From Deltaproteobacteria bacterium (GTDB lineage Bacteria > Myxococcota_A > UBA9160 > UBA4427): a stretch of 64,000 bases of DNA. The notes under the pieces are model-generated. The model ran no database searches. It was not told the origin of the DNA and saw only the letters and a list, made by a program, of their open reading frames with translations. Of the stretch, positions 26,464 to 35,030 are shown piece by piece. The stretch covers positions 1 to 64,000 of the forward strand of contig JAJDAO010000075.1 in assembly GCA_029261835.1 (NCBI GenBank), read 5' to 3'. The position numbers were made by a program, and so were the translations under genes. Positions within the stretch are counted from its first letter, which is position 1; each line of letters starts with the position of its first letter.

Positions 26464-28376
26464 AAGCTGTGCCCCACGGAGATGAACCAGCGGTACCGGG
26501 TCGTAGCCGCTTCGGGCGGGTTCAGCAGAGTCCCGAAGTCGAAACGGAGAGGACCCACGATTGTGTCGTAGCGTAGCCCGGGGCCAATGGCCCAGAAGAG
26601 CTGGTCGGGCTGGTAGCGAAACGGCCTGAGGTCGAGCTGTGCCGCGTCGAGGAAGAGAACGCCGCCAAGCCTGCGCCAGATCGGGAAGCGCCACTCCAGC
26701 GAAGCCTCGATCATACTGGTTCCGCCGACGCTATTGCGCTCAGCCCGGAACGGCGGAAGGCGGTGGTAGCTGAAGCCCCGGAACGAGTTGCTTCCGCCGG
26801 CGAAGAATCGCGACACCAATGGAATCTGATCCGAACGGGTGTCTCGCAGCGGCTGGATGGCGCCGATTCGGAAGCGGGCCGCGAGCACGCTTCCCCCCCA
26901 GGCCGGAAAGAAGCCGCGTGCCTCGGCGAGAAGGGTGATGTAGTCGAAGTCGGATCCCAGCTCGGATACGGAGGGAGTGACGGCGAGGTCCAGCCAGGTC
27001 CCCTCGCTGGGCTTGAGCAGGTCATTCAGTGTTTGGCGGCGAATCCCGACCTCGAGACCGGCCACCTTTGAAACGCCGACGGGCTCATCGAGGGTGACGT
27101 CGACCTCCGTCGACGTCTGGATGACGTCTTGATACGAGAACTCATAGTTGATGCGCCCGCGCCAGGGCCCGCCCAGTGGACGCGACACGCCGATACTCGG
27201 AAGGAAGCGGTTGGCCGTGAAAGCGGGCTCGGTTTCGTGGCGCAGCGAGGTCTTGAAGATCAGCGATAGCTTCGGATCGAAGAAGTACGGTTGCGTGAAC
27301 TCGATCTCGCCCTTCGAGAGGATGCCTGAATAGAGAGTGCTCAGGCGGAGCTTGCGAGCATCGCCGAGGAAGTTTCCGTTGCGCCAGCCCGCGGTGGCCC
27401 GAAAGCTCTCATCACTGCCATAGCCTACGCCGAGATCGAGCGTATAGGGCGAGCGCTCGGTCAGACGGATTTCGACAGGCCATGCGATGGGGCCCCGACT
27501 CGCCGCTCCCGCGTCGTCACGCCCCGCATCGGAGGTGGATGTGGGGTGCACCTGCACTCCCACCCAGCTGTAGAGGCCCTGTTGTTGCAGGCCGCGGCGA
27601 GTTCTCGCGAGGGCGCTCGTGGAATAGCGCTGGCCCGGATGAATCGAGACCTCGCGGCGCGCGGTTCGCTCGTCGACCCGGTAGAGCCCGCCGACCTCGA
27701 TCTCGCCGAAGTAGACGGTCGGGCCGGGCACGATTCGCCAATCGACGACCGCCTGGTGGGTTTCCACATCGACACTGGCTCCGCCTTCTATGTGCGCCAG
27801 CGGATACCCGATCTCGGCCATGCCGTCGAGCAGCTGCTTCCTGGCGTCGGCGTAGCGCTCACTGCTGAAGGGCTCACCCTCGCGGAGGGCGAGATCCTCG
27901 AACAGTCTGCTCTTCTGGTCGGGTGTGAAATCGGCCTCGCTCGCCAGAGTGAGATTGAGCTCCAGGATCGGTACCGGCGGTCCTTCGTCGATCTCGATCG
28001 TGATGGCCACAGCCGTGTGGCGATTGTTCCAGCGAAGCGAGTAGCTCGCGTTGGCCTCGTAGTATCCGTGTTGTTGGTAGAGCGCCTCGATACGCTTCAT
28101 GTCGCCCACCAAAGTGGCCTCTGAGAACACCGGATCGGGCTTCCACCACTTCCAGGTGGGCGGGCGCGTGAAGGTGATGGCTTGAAGCTGTGAGCCCGAC
28201 AGCACCTCGTTGCCCTGCCATCGGATTTCATCGACGGTTGGCTGGGGCTTGCGCTGCTCGGTCTCGCCCTCCTCAGAGGATTCGACGGCAGGCGCGCCAA
28301 AGACGGGGCCGGCCGCCAGCGAGAGGCCCATCACCAGCACCACGAGTCTCGAGAGGTGAGCAGCGGTCGACATCAT
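26460..28376 (-). CDS. tamA: Omp85-family outer-membrane protein TamA
   Basis: 638 residues. Signal peptide (LVVLVMGLSLAAGPVFGAPA), then POTRA domains to about residue 300 (VDEIRWQGNEVLSGSQL, IEALYQQHGYYEA, VYFGEIEVGGLYRVDE), and a 16-strand barrel with the Omp85 motif RFFAGGSNSFRGF, ending GPLRFDFGTLLNPPEA and a terminal Phe as a barrel-assembly signal. Two adjacent ATGs (28376 and 28373) both suit the signal peptide. Coupled to tamB, confirming the TAM assignment over BamA. It diverges from the DUF4136 lipoprotein gene. Confidence 0.9.
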   Translation of the reverse strand: MMSTAAHLSRLVVLVMGLSLAAGPVFGAPAVESSEEGETEQRKPQPTVDEIRWQGNEVLSGSQLQAITFTRPPTWKWWKPDPVFSEATLVGDMKRIEALYQQHGYYEANASYSLRWNNRHTAVAITIEIDEGPPVPILELNLTLASEADFTPDQKSRLFEDLALREGEPFSSERYADARKQLLDGMAEIGYPLAHIEGGASVDVETHQAVVDWRIVPGPTVYFGEIEVGGLYRVDERTARREVSIHPGQRYSTSALARTRRGLQQQGLYSWVGVQVHPTSTSDAGRDDAGAASRGPIAWPVEIRLTERSPYTLDLGVGYGSDESFRATAGWRNGNFLGDARKLRLSTLYSGILSKGEIEFTQPYFFDPKLSLIFKTSLRHETEPAFTANRFLPSIGVSRPLGGPWRGRINYEFSYQDVIQTSTEVDVTLDEPVGVSKVAGLEVGIRRQTLNDLLKPSEGTWLDLAVTPSVSELGSDFDYITLLAEARGFFPAWGGSVLAARFRIGAIQPLRDTRSDQIPLVSRFFAGGSNSFRGFSYHRLPPFRAERNSVGGTSMIEASLEWRFPIWRRLGGVLFLDAAQLDLRPFRYQPDQLFWAIGPGLRYDTIVGPLRFDFGTLLNPPEAATTRYRWFISVGHSF

Positions 28377-28627
28377 CAGTTGTGAATCCGGCCCGCCGCT
28401 GGAATACACGCCACGGAGATCATCCAGTCCCGGCGATCACGACAGGTCGGATTCAGGCTCGTTCCGACCGGCGACTGCTGGGAGCTTACCAGCTCAACCC
28501 CGATCGCCAGCCTCTTGTTTCCCTGGGGAATCTGCACCGGATGTGAAGCTCCGGAGATCGGATGCATGGCGGGCTCGGGGAAGTAGCATCGGTCAGTCAT
28601 CGGCTTTGGAAGGAGCAGCGGGAAGCG

Positions 28628-29224
28628 ATGAAGAACGCGCTCTCTCTCTCGAACCTGTTTCTCGTCTGCCTGATCATCGGCTGTAGCACGCTTCGCGTGG
28701 AGACCGACTGGGACCCGGAGGTCGACTTCTCCACCCTCGAGTCCTGGCGCTGGGCGCCCGTGTCGCACAAGGCCGCTGGTGATTTCCACTACGACAGTGA
28801 CACCCTATTCGCCAAGCGCGTTCGCCGGGCTGTCGGGCGGGAGCTCGCGGCGAGGGGGCTTCGACTCGCCGAGTCGGGGCGGGCGGATGTCCAGGTGGCT
28901 TTCTACCTCGTCGTCGAGGACAGAATCGACGTGACGAGCATCAATCGTTATCACGGCTACGGTCCGGGCTGGGGATGGAGCGACCGCCGAGACAGGAGCT
29001 GGGGCTACGGGCCGGGCGCTTTCGGGCCTCTGGCGGTGTGGGACCCCCAGTACAAGCAGGGCACGCTCGTGATCGATATCGCCAGTGCGGCAGACAATCA
29101 GCTCATCTGGCGTGGCTCAGCATCAGCACGCTTGGCAGACAAGGTCACCCCCGAGCGTAGCGAGGAGCGTGTGAACGAGGCCGTTCAGCAGATCCTGGCC
29201 CGCTTTCCTCCCGCGAAGCAGTGA
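28628..29224 (+). CDS. DUF4136 lipoprotein
   Basis: 198 residues. The signal peptide LSNLFLVCLIIGC carries a lipobox with Cys at residue 19, so it is a lipoprotein. The mature part has the DUF4136 pattern: VETDWDPEVDFSTLESWRW at the start, a Gly/Trp/Tyr-rich stretch (YHGYGPGWGWSDRRD), GTLVIDIASAADNQLIWRGSA, and a C-terminal helix VNEAVQQILARFPP. Function unknown; these proteins are common envelope lipoproteins. The ATG was chosen because it opens the signal peptide. Single gene, diverging from tamA and converging on nnrS. Confidence 0.85.
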   Translation: MKNALSLSNLFLVCLIIGCSTLRVETDWDPEVDFSTLESWRWAPVSHKAAGDFHYDSDTLFAKRVRRAVGRELAARGLRLAESGRADVQVAFYLVVEDRIDVTSINRYHGYGPGWGWSDRRDRSWGYGPGAFGPLAVWDPQYKQGTLVIDIASAADNQLIWRGSASARLADKVTPERSEERVNEAVQQILARFPPAKQ

Positions 29225-29228
29225 GTAT

Positions 29229-29252
29229 GCGGTCGCAGGTCGATCCGACCGC
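29229..29252. terminator. Small hairpin between convergent genes
   Basis: GCGGTCG at 29229-29235 and CGACCGC at 29246-29252 form a 7-bp stem with a 10-base loop, filling the gap between the DUF4136 stop and the nnrS stop codon. No T tract is present. Confidence 0.4.
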
Positions 29253-30440
29253 TCAGCCGGGCTGGCCATCGATCCGGGCGCCGCAGAGAATCGGCCAGTG
29301 GTGCAGGCAGAAGAGCAGGTAGGCCAGCAACCAGGCCGCGGCGCTCGTCAGCAGGAGCTGGGGGTAGGCAGCGGGAGCGGCGAGCGGGGCAAAGACGCGC
29401 AGCAGTCCGCTTGCGATCACGAACAGGTAGGCGAGCACCGTCGTCCTCGCGACCTCGAGTGGCCGCCCGGTGTGACCGAGCGCGACCCGGCTCATGACGC
29501 CGAGCACCATTGTGCCGATTGCGCCAGCCGTGAGCGCGTGGAGCGCGGCGCTCGGCGGCAGGCCGGCGAACAGGTTCGCGAGCCCGCGAAGGCCGAAGCC
29601 CAACACCAGCCAGCCGTGCCCGATGTGGAGGATCCAGACGATCGGCTGGTCGCGGCAGAGCCAACCCCGCCAGGAGAGCTGTCGCGCGAGCAGCAGCAAT
29701 GCCGCGGCCAGATGGGCCAGAGTCGAGGGCAAGCTGCCCTCGAAGCAGAGGTCGAGCAGCACGGCCAGCGGCAGTGAGACGACCAGCAGCCGCTCGAGCT
29801 TGGCATGTGTCCCCAGCTCGATCGCAAGCCCTTTGCGTTGCAGCGCGTTGCGCGTGAAGACCGGAACGATGCGGCCTGCGATGATCGTCATCAGCAGAAT
29901 CAGCAGAAAGACGGCGAAGCGCAGAGCCGGTCTTGCGGTGGCCTGCGCCAGCCCCAGCATCTGAAGGTGAGTGGCGAGGTTGGCGATGGCGAGTAGCAGC
30001 AGTACGACGACGACCGGGTAGTTGCGTCGCTTGCCGCAGCGCCAGATCGGCAGCCCCACGGCTCCGGCCAGCAGCGGGAAGAAGACGACATCCGTCGCCG
30101 CGACCAGCGTCGCTGGAAGCAGAGTGGCCGTCCAGATCGCCGCCCGCCCGGCCAGCCAGACGGCTGCGAGCACGGCAAGCGGAGCGCCGCAGAGGCGAGG
30201 TGTGTCGGTCCAGCTGGGAACGGCCGTCAGCAAGAAGCCCGCGATGGCCGCGCCGGTGAAGCCGAAGACCAGCTCATGTGCGTGCCAGTGGACCGCTGAC
30301 CATCCGCCGGGCGCCGAGACACCTGCGGAGAGAACGAACAGCCAAGCCAACGCTACGCAGACGCCATACAGACCGGCCAGCAGAAAGAAGGGACGGAAGC
30401 CCGTCTGCAGCAGCACCACTCGTCCGAACCCGGCGCTCAT
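29253..30440 (-). CDS. nnrS: NnrS-family polytopic membrane protein
   Basis: 395 residues with about 12 hydrophobic helices. NnrS hallmarks are clear: GFRPFFLLAGLYG near the start, HWHAHELVFGF, IIAGRIVPVFTRNAL and GVMSRVALGHTGR. NnrS is a heme/copper-containing inner-membrane protein linked to nitric oxide tolerance and denitrification, with an undefined exact role. Its ATG shares one base with the stop of the TPP-enzyme gene (TGATG), an unusual partner. No denitrification genes are visible around it. Confidence 0.9.
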   Translation of the reverse strand: MSAGFGRVVLLQTGFRPFFLLAGLYGVCVALAWLFVLSAGVSAPGGWSAVHWHAHELVFGFTGAAIAGFLLTAVPSWTDTPRLCGAPLAVLAAVWLAGRAAIWTATLLPATLVAATDVVFFPLLAGAVGLPIWRCGKRRNYPVVVVLLLLAIANLATHLQMLGLAQATARPALRFAVFLLILLMTIIAGRIVPVFTRNALQRKGLAIELGTHAKLERLLVVSLPLAVLLDLCFEGSLPSTLAHLAAALLLLARQLSWRGWLCRDQPIVWILHIGHGWLVLGFGLRGLANLFAGLPPSAALHALTAGAIGTMVLGVMSRVALGHTGRPLEVARTTVLAYLFVIASGLLRVFAPLAAPAAYPQLLLTSAAAWLLAYLLFCLHHWPILCGARIDGQPG

Positions 30441-32185
30441 CAGCTCTCGATATTGTCGTAGTACGGAATCGCCACCGTCTGGCCGGGAGACTCACCTGTT
30501 GGTTCGCCTCCGCTCAAACCCAGCATGGCGACGGTCACCGGGGCGATTACCGACGGGTCCGTCATGGCGTTGATGCAGGTGGGGCGATCCGCCGCCAGAG
30601 CCCGTTTCAGTGCGGGGGCGAGATCGGCCGGGTCGGTCACGAGTTCACCACGGCAGCCGAAACCCTCGGCCGCCTTGTCGTAACGCGTCGGGCCCAGGTC
30701 GGTCGCCACGTGACGATCCTTGCCGAAGAGCAGCTCCTGCCCGTGGGCTGACATGCCCCATTGCTGGTCGTTGTTGACGACGACGACGATGGGGAGTCCG
30801 TGTCGCGCCATGGTGTCGAATTCGGCGAAGTTGAGCCCCACCGAGCCGTCGCCGACGATACACACCACCTGGCGCTCGGGATGGGCGACCTTGGCCGCGA
30901 TTGCGAACGGCATGCCGGTACCGAGGCAGCCCAGGTAGCCGTGAGAGAGGAAGTGACCTCCGCGGTGCACTCTGGCGACAACATCCATCCAGAAGGACGT
31001 TTCGCCGCCATCGGCGACGATGATGGCGTCGCGCTCGACGACCTGTGCGATGGCATCGGCGAGCTGGTAGGGATGGATCGGCGCCTTCTCATTCTGCAGC
31101 GCTTCGGCGAACAGCAAGCGGTGTCCTTCGCGCACGTCCTGAACGGCTTTCAGCCAGCTCTCCCGCTCGGGCCATGTGCACCCCGTGGCTGCTGCATCGA
31201 GGGCGAGCAGTGCTTCACGGCAGTCGGCCACTACGCCAAGAGACACATCTCGGTTGCGGCCGAACTCCTCGGCCTCGATATCGATCTGCACGAGGCGCGC
31301 GTCGTGGGGGATCATTGCGCCGCTGCGTCCGCCGGTAAAGAGCCCGACTCGCGTGCCCAGCAGCAGGGCGACGTCTGGTTGGCCGATCCCCATCATGCCG
31401 AGGCCGATCAGATTGGGGAAGCCGCGCCCGCAGAGCGGGTGGTCGGCCGGGATCAGGCCATGCGCCTTGGTGTTCGAGAAGACGGGTATTCGCGTGCGCT
31501 CGGCGAAGGCCAAGAGCGCCTCGCCCGCGCCGGAGAACCATGCCCCGCCGCCCGCCAGAATGGCCGGCCGCTCGGCAGCCAGGAGCCACTCGATGATCTG
31601 GGCAACGGCCTCGGCCGCGGGTGCCGGTGCGGATTGTGGCTGAACCGGCTTGGGAATGAGTGCCTTCTCCTCGTCGACGGGCGTGAAGAGAACGTCGATC
31701 GGGATGTCGAGGTAGACGGGGCCAGGCCGGCCGCTGGTGGCGATTCGCAGCGCCTGCGCGACGAGTTCGGGGATGCGTTCCGTGTGGGTAACGCGGTGGG
31801 CCCACTTGGTGATCGGTGTGAAGAGCGCCACCTGATCGAAGCCGCCCTGAAGCGGAAGGGTCTCGGCATCGCGCAGCGGCGCTGCGCCGCCGATCAGCAG
31901 CATGGGGCTGCAGTCCAGCCAAGCGTTGGCAACGCCGGTCACGGCATCGGTGATACCCGGTCCCGCCGTACAGACCGCGACCCCGGGCCTGCCCGTCGTG
32001 CGCGCCCAGCCATCCGCCGCGTGGGCGGCCGCCTGCTCGTGCCGCGTGTCGATCAGGCGGAACTCGTGGTCGTGGGCCGCCTGCAAGATTGCATCCAAGT
32101 GCCCGCCGTGAAGTACGAAGAGCTCCTTGATTCCGATGTTCTCCAGCATGCGGACGAGCAGCTCGCCGCCGTTGACTCGTGCCAT
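30440..32185 (-). CDS. Thiamine-diphosphate-dependent enzyme, acetolactate synthase / 2-hydroxyacyl-CoA lyase type
   Basis: 581 residues with three domains. The N-terminal PYR domain has the activating Glu in IDTRHEQAAAHAADGWAR and the VCTAGPGITDAVTGV loop. The central domain has RPAILAGGGAWFSGAGEALL. The C-terminal PP domain has the ThDP/Mg motif GDGSVGLNFAEFDTMARHGLPIVVVVNND (GDGS...NN). It resembles the acetolactate synthase catalytic subunit family, but no small subunit is nearby, so a catabolic C-C lyase or synthase is as likely as valine biosynthesis. The ATG at 32185 follows GGAGAGGAAG. It is coupled to nnrS and diverges from a class-III aminotransferase. Confidence 0.82.
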   Translation of the reverse strand: MARVNGGELLVRMLENIGIKELFVLHGGHLDAILQAAHDHEFRLIDTRHEQAAAHAADGWARTTGRPGVAVCTAGPGITDAVTGVANAWLDCSPMLLIGGAAPLRDAETLPLQGGFDQVALFTPITKWAHRVTHTERIPELVAQALRIATSGRPGPVYLDIPIDVLFTPVDEEKALIPKPVQPQSAPAPAAEAVAQIIEWLLAAERPAILAGGGAWFSGAGEALLAFAERTRIPVFSNTKAHGLIPADHPLCGRGFPNLIGLGMMGIGQPDVALLLGTRVGLFTGGRSGAMIPHDARLVQIDIEAEEFGRNRDVSLGVVADCREALLALDAAATGCTWPERESWLKAVQDVREGHRLLFAEALQNEKAPIHPYQLADAIAQVVERDAIIVADGGETSFWMDVVARVHRGGHFLSHGYLGCLGTGMPFAIAAKVAHPERQVVCIVGDGSVGLNFAEFDTMARHGLPIVVVVNNDQQWGMSAHGQELLFGKDRHVATDLGPTRYDKAAEGFGCRGELVTDPADLAPALKRALAADRPTCINAMTDPSVIAPVTVAMLGLSGGEPTGESPGQTVAIPYYDNIES

Positions 32186-32247
32186 GCGTCTTCCTCTCCG
32201 GTCGCCAGCGCTTCGGACTCTCGCTGACACTCGTAGCGATGATCGCG

Positions 32248-32287
32248 GCGCGCCGGGCGCCGATTGGCGGAGCCAGGCGCCGCGCGC
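32248..32287. repeat. Large bulged hairpin in a divergent promoter region
   Basis: GCGCGC (32248-32253), a CG bulge, and GGCGCC (32256-32261) pair with GGCGCC (32276-32281) and GCGCGC (32282-32287). The loop contains a further TGGC/GCCA stem. It lies about 60 bases ahead of the TPP-enzyme start, in the leader region on that strand. Role unknown; it could be a transcription or translation control structure or a by-product of GC content. Confidence 0.35.
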
Positions 32288-32424
32288 GTGTCGTTTCGAG
32301 CGGGGTGAGGACTGTACCGTGCTTCGGGATTTGCAAAAAGGCGGGCTCCTGAGCGGCGCTTCTCGGCGGGTCCGACTCAGGTAGACTTGCTGTCCGGGAT
32401 ACCCGCCGGGCAGGGGAGGGGCTG

Positions 32425-33786
32425 ATGGTGCAAAGAGACCTCGAAACGCTGTGCGACCTGGACCGAGCGCATCTGATGCACCCCATCAGCGAGTTCCGCA
32501 AGCACGAGGTCAAAGGGCCGCGTGTCGTGGTCGGCGGCGAGGGAATCTGGATCGAGATGGCCGACGGCCGTCGTGTGATCGACGGCTTCTCCGGGCTCTT
32601 CAACATCAACGTCGGCCACGGCCGGCACGAGATCGCCGAGGCAGTGGCACAGCAGATGCGCGAGGTCGCCTACTACCCCGCCTTTTGGGACTTCTCGACC
32701 GAAAGTGCCATTCGTCTGGCCGAGCGGGTCGTGAACCTCCTGCCGCGCGATCGCCGGCTCAATCACCTGCTCTTCACGAGCGGTGGCTCGGATGCCAACG
32801 AGGCCGCCTTCCGCGTGGCGCGGATGTATCAGGCGGCGCGCGGGCATCCGCAGCGCTGCAAGATTCTCTCGCGGCGGCACGCCTTTCACGGCATTACGCG
32901 CGCGGCTGGCTCGGCCACGCGGATTCCGGCCTATCACGCGCTGGCATCGGTCGACCCGGCACACATCGAGTGTGCCGCACCGTACTGCCTGCGCTGCGAG
33001 TTCGATGCGAAGCCGGCCGACTGTGAGCTGTCCTGCGTGCAGGATGTAGTCGAAGTGATCGAGCGCGAGGGGGCCGACACGATCGCTGCCATGATCGTCG
33101 AGCCGGTGATGGGAACCGGCGGCATCATCATCCCGCCAGCGCACTACTTTGGTCGGCTGCAGGAAGTCTGTCGCGAACACGAGATCTTGCTGATCTTCGA
33201 TGAGGTGATCACCGGCTTCGGGCGCACCGGGTGTTGGTTCGGCATGGAACACTGGGACGCCCGGCCCGACATCGCGGCCTTCGCCAAGGGGATCACCAGC
33301 GGCTATCTGCCGCTGGGCGGCATCGCTGTGGCCGACTTCGTGTATCAGACGATTCGAGATCAGAGTCCACCCGGTCTGCCCTTCATGTTCGGGCTTACCT
33401 ACAACAACCATCCGACTGCCTGTGCGGCCGCGTTGGCGAATCTCGAGATCGTCGAGCGGGAGGGGCTGGTGGCCAATGCGCGCGTCGTGGGCGAGTACCT
33501 GCGCGAGCGTCTCTCGGCGGGTCTCGATGGACATCCCTACGTGGCCGATATTCGCGGGCTCGGCATGATGATCGCCATCGAGTGCAGTGAGCCCGGCGGC
33601 TTGCTGCCCGTGGCCGGCCGGCCGATGGCCTTTCCCGCCAAGATCGCATCGCGCTGCTATCAGCGCGATCTCATCGTGCGGGCACTGTGGGAGACTGTCG
33701 CCCTCGCCCCGCCGCTCTGCACGACGCAGTGCGAGGCGGATCGGATCGCCGAGGTCGTGATCGAGGCGTTCAGTAGCGAAGTGTGA
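32425..33786 (+). CDS. PLP-dependent class-III aminotransferase
   Basis: 453 residues. The fold-type I pattern is complete: DGFSGLFNINVGHGRHEIAE, TSGGSDANEAAFRVAR (PLP phosphate), RRHAFHGIT, IVEPVMGTGGI, LLIFDEVITGFGRTG with the PLP-pairing Asp, and the Schiff-base Lys in FAKGITSGYLPLGG. It belongs with omega-amino acid, taurine or polyamine:pyruvate aminotransferases. A Cys cluster at about 190-205 (PYCLRCEF, DCELSC) is uncommon in the family. The ATG follows GGGGAGGGG. It diverges from the TPP enzyme; the aminotransferase could supply a 2-oxo or aldehyde substrate to it, but this is inference. Confidence 0.88.
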   Translation: MVQRDLETLCDLDRAHLMHPISEFRKHEVKGPRVVVGGEGIWIEMADGRRVIDGFSGLFNINVGHGRHEIAEAVAQQMREVAYYPAFWDFSTESAIRLAERVVNLLPRDRRLNHLLFTSGGSDANEAAFRVARMYQAARGHPQRCKILSRRHAFHGITRAAGSATRIPAYHALASVDPAHIECAAPYCLRCEFDAKPADCELSCVQDVVEVIEREGADTIAAMIVEPVMGTGGIIIPPAHYFGRLQEVCREHEILLIFDEVITGFGRTGCWFGMEHWDARPDIAAFAKGITSGYLPLGGIAVADFVYQTIRDQSPPGLPFMFGLTYNNHPTACAAALANLEIVEREGLVANARVVGEYLRERLSAGLDGHPYVADIRGLGMMIAIECSEPGGLLPVAGRPMAFPAKIASRCYQRDLIVRALWETVALAPPLCTTQCEADRIAEVVIEAFSSEV

Positions 33787-33894
33787 AGCGGATCGCCGGA
33801 CCGCGTCACGAGCCGCCCTTGCTCCCGTGCCGAGCTGGACGCCAGGCGCCTCGAGCCGTACGATCATTGTGATCTCAATCCTGGAGGGTGGAAG

Positions 33895-34302
33895 ATGGCG
33901 GCAGATGCAGCGGCGTTCCTGGCTCGGTGGCATCGGATTCTGGCGGACAGGGACTTCGATCTAATGAAGGAGCTGTTGGCCGATGACGTGACGATCGGCG
34001 CTCCCCCGCATTGGCAGAGGCTTTCGGGCGTGGACCTCGCCCACCACCTGCTGTGTACCATCTTGCAGACGATCGAGGGGTTCACCTACCACAGGGAGTG
34101 GGTCTCGGGTGCCGAGATCGCTCTGGAATTCAAGGGCAAGGTACGCGATCTCGATCTGCAAGGGATGGACATCATTACCCTCGACGACGACGGCCGCGTG
34201 CTGCGTCTGGACGTCATGATTCGGCCGTTGAATGCCGTGATGACACTTCAGGAGGTCGTGTCCGAGCGCATGCTCGCCTTCCTGGCCGAGCAGAAGGCTT
34301 AG
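33895..34302 (+). CDS. NTF2-like / SnoaL-type small protein
   Basis: 135 residues with the cone-shaped NTF2 pattern: helix AAFLARWHRILADRDFDLMKELLADDVTIGAPP, then alternating strands (ALEFKGKVRDLDLQGMDIITLDDDGRVLRLDVMIRPLN; key segments GMDIITLD and RLDVMIRP). Members include small isomerases, cyclases and ligand-binding proteins; the catalytic type cannot be told. GGAGGGTGGAAG precedes the ATG. It is 108 bases after the aminotransferase on the same strand and could share its transcript. Confidence 0.75.
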   Translation: MAADAAAFLARWHRILADRDFDLMKELLADDVTIGAPPHWQRLSGVDLAHHLLCTILQTIEGFTYHREWVSGAEIALEFKGKVRDLDLQGMDIITLDDDGRVLRLDVMIRPLNAVMTLQEVVSERMLAFLAEQKA

Positions 34303-34355
34303 CAGCAGTCGTCCTCTCCCGTGTCCATCGAACCGCGAGCGTGCTGACCGGCGTA

Positions 34356-35018
34356 TCAGGTGTCGAGCTCGAGTCCGATGAAGTCTCCGGAGAATGCCTT
34401 CTGGGCCGAGCGCTCCGCGTTGCTTCCCTGCCAGATCGCAAAAGCGATTCCGGACGATTCTCCCGCCTGGAAGCGCACGTAGTCGCTCGTGGGCGCGACC
34501 AGCGGCCGCTGTAGCACCAGCCGCCACATGCCGTCTTCGTGGTGGGCCCGCGCTCGCAGGCCGCTGTCGGCCGCCGGCCGTCGCTGGGTGGTTGAATAGC
34601 CTCGGGCGATGACATCGAAGGGCTCAGCGCGGTCCGCCTTCCAGAGCCAGGCATTCACCGGCTTCTCCGCATCGCCCATCGTCACCGGGTTGGCCCCGGC
34701 GACCAGCGGAAACACGATGGCGCCGCCGTCTACGAAGCGATCCAGATCGCTGATGCGATCCTCCTTGCTGGCATCTCGCCAGCTGAGCCGGACGCTGAGC
34801 GTCTCACCGTCGTGTGCCACTCTGGCCGCCAGCTCTCGCGTCTGCCCGTAGCGCTGGCTGGTGGCCAGATAGGGCGATACCTCGCGAACCAGTGGCAGCG
34901 GGGCCGGCATCATGGTGATCTCATGACGCTCGCAGCCGGTCCATTCATCCGCCGACGGGTCCAGCAGCCGCTCGCCCTGCGGGCCAAGTCTTCGAGCCCG
35001 GATCGTTCTTTGCTGCAT
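34356..35018 (-). CDS. Heme-b binding protein of the ethylbenzene dehydrogenase gamma / DMSO-reductase type II family
   Basis: 220 residues matching the cytochrome c-552/DMSO reductase-like heme-binding domain. IVFPLVAGANPVTMGDAEKP holds Met114 and SGIAFAIWQGSNAERSAQKA holds Lys207, positions equivalent to the Met/Lys axial ligands of the EbdC heme b. No signal peptide or membrane helix is visible, although EbdC-type subunits are usually exported with their Mo-enzyme partner; no alpha or beta subunit is in the window. It is 12 bases downstream of the MFS gene on the same strand. It may carry heme for an enzyme encoded elsewhere. Confidence 0.72.
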   Translation of the reverse strand: MQQRTIRARRLGPQGERLLDPSADEWTGCERHEITMMPAPLPLVREVSPYLATSQRYGQTRELAARVAHDGETLSVRLSWRDASKEDRISDLDRFVDGGAIVFPLVAGANPVTMGDAEKPVNAWLWKADRAEPFDVIARGYSTTQRRPAADSGLRARAHHEDGMWRLVLQRPLVAPTSDYVRFQAGESSGIAFAIWQGSNAERSAQKAFSGDFIGLELDT

Positions 35019-35030
35019 GTCGTCCGATCC

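Noticed and set aside
26460..28376. BamA rather than TamA
   Set aside because: Fewer POTRA repeats than BamA and direct coupling to tamB support TamA.
30440..33786. Taurine degradation pair (taurine aminotransferase plus sulfoacetaldehyde acetyltransferase)
   Set aside because: The TPP enzyme's N-terminal and cofactor regions look like acetolactate synthase/2-hydroxyacyl-CoA lyase, not Xsc, and no sulfonate transporter or phosphotransacetylase is near.
32377..33933. Minus-strand frame opposite the aminotransferase
   Set aside because: Shadow frame spanning a clear PLP enzyme, with no protein-like pattern.
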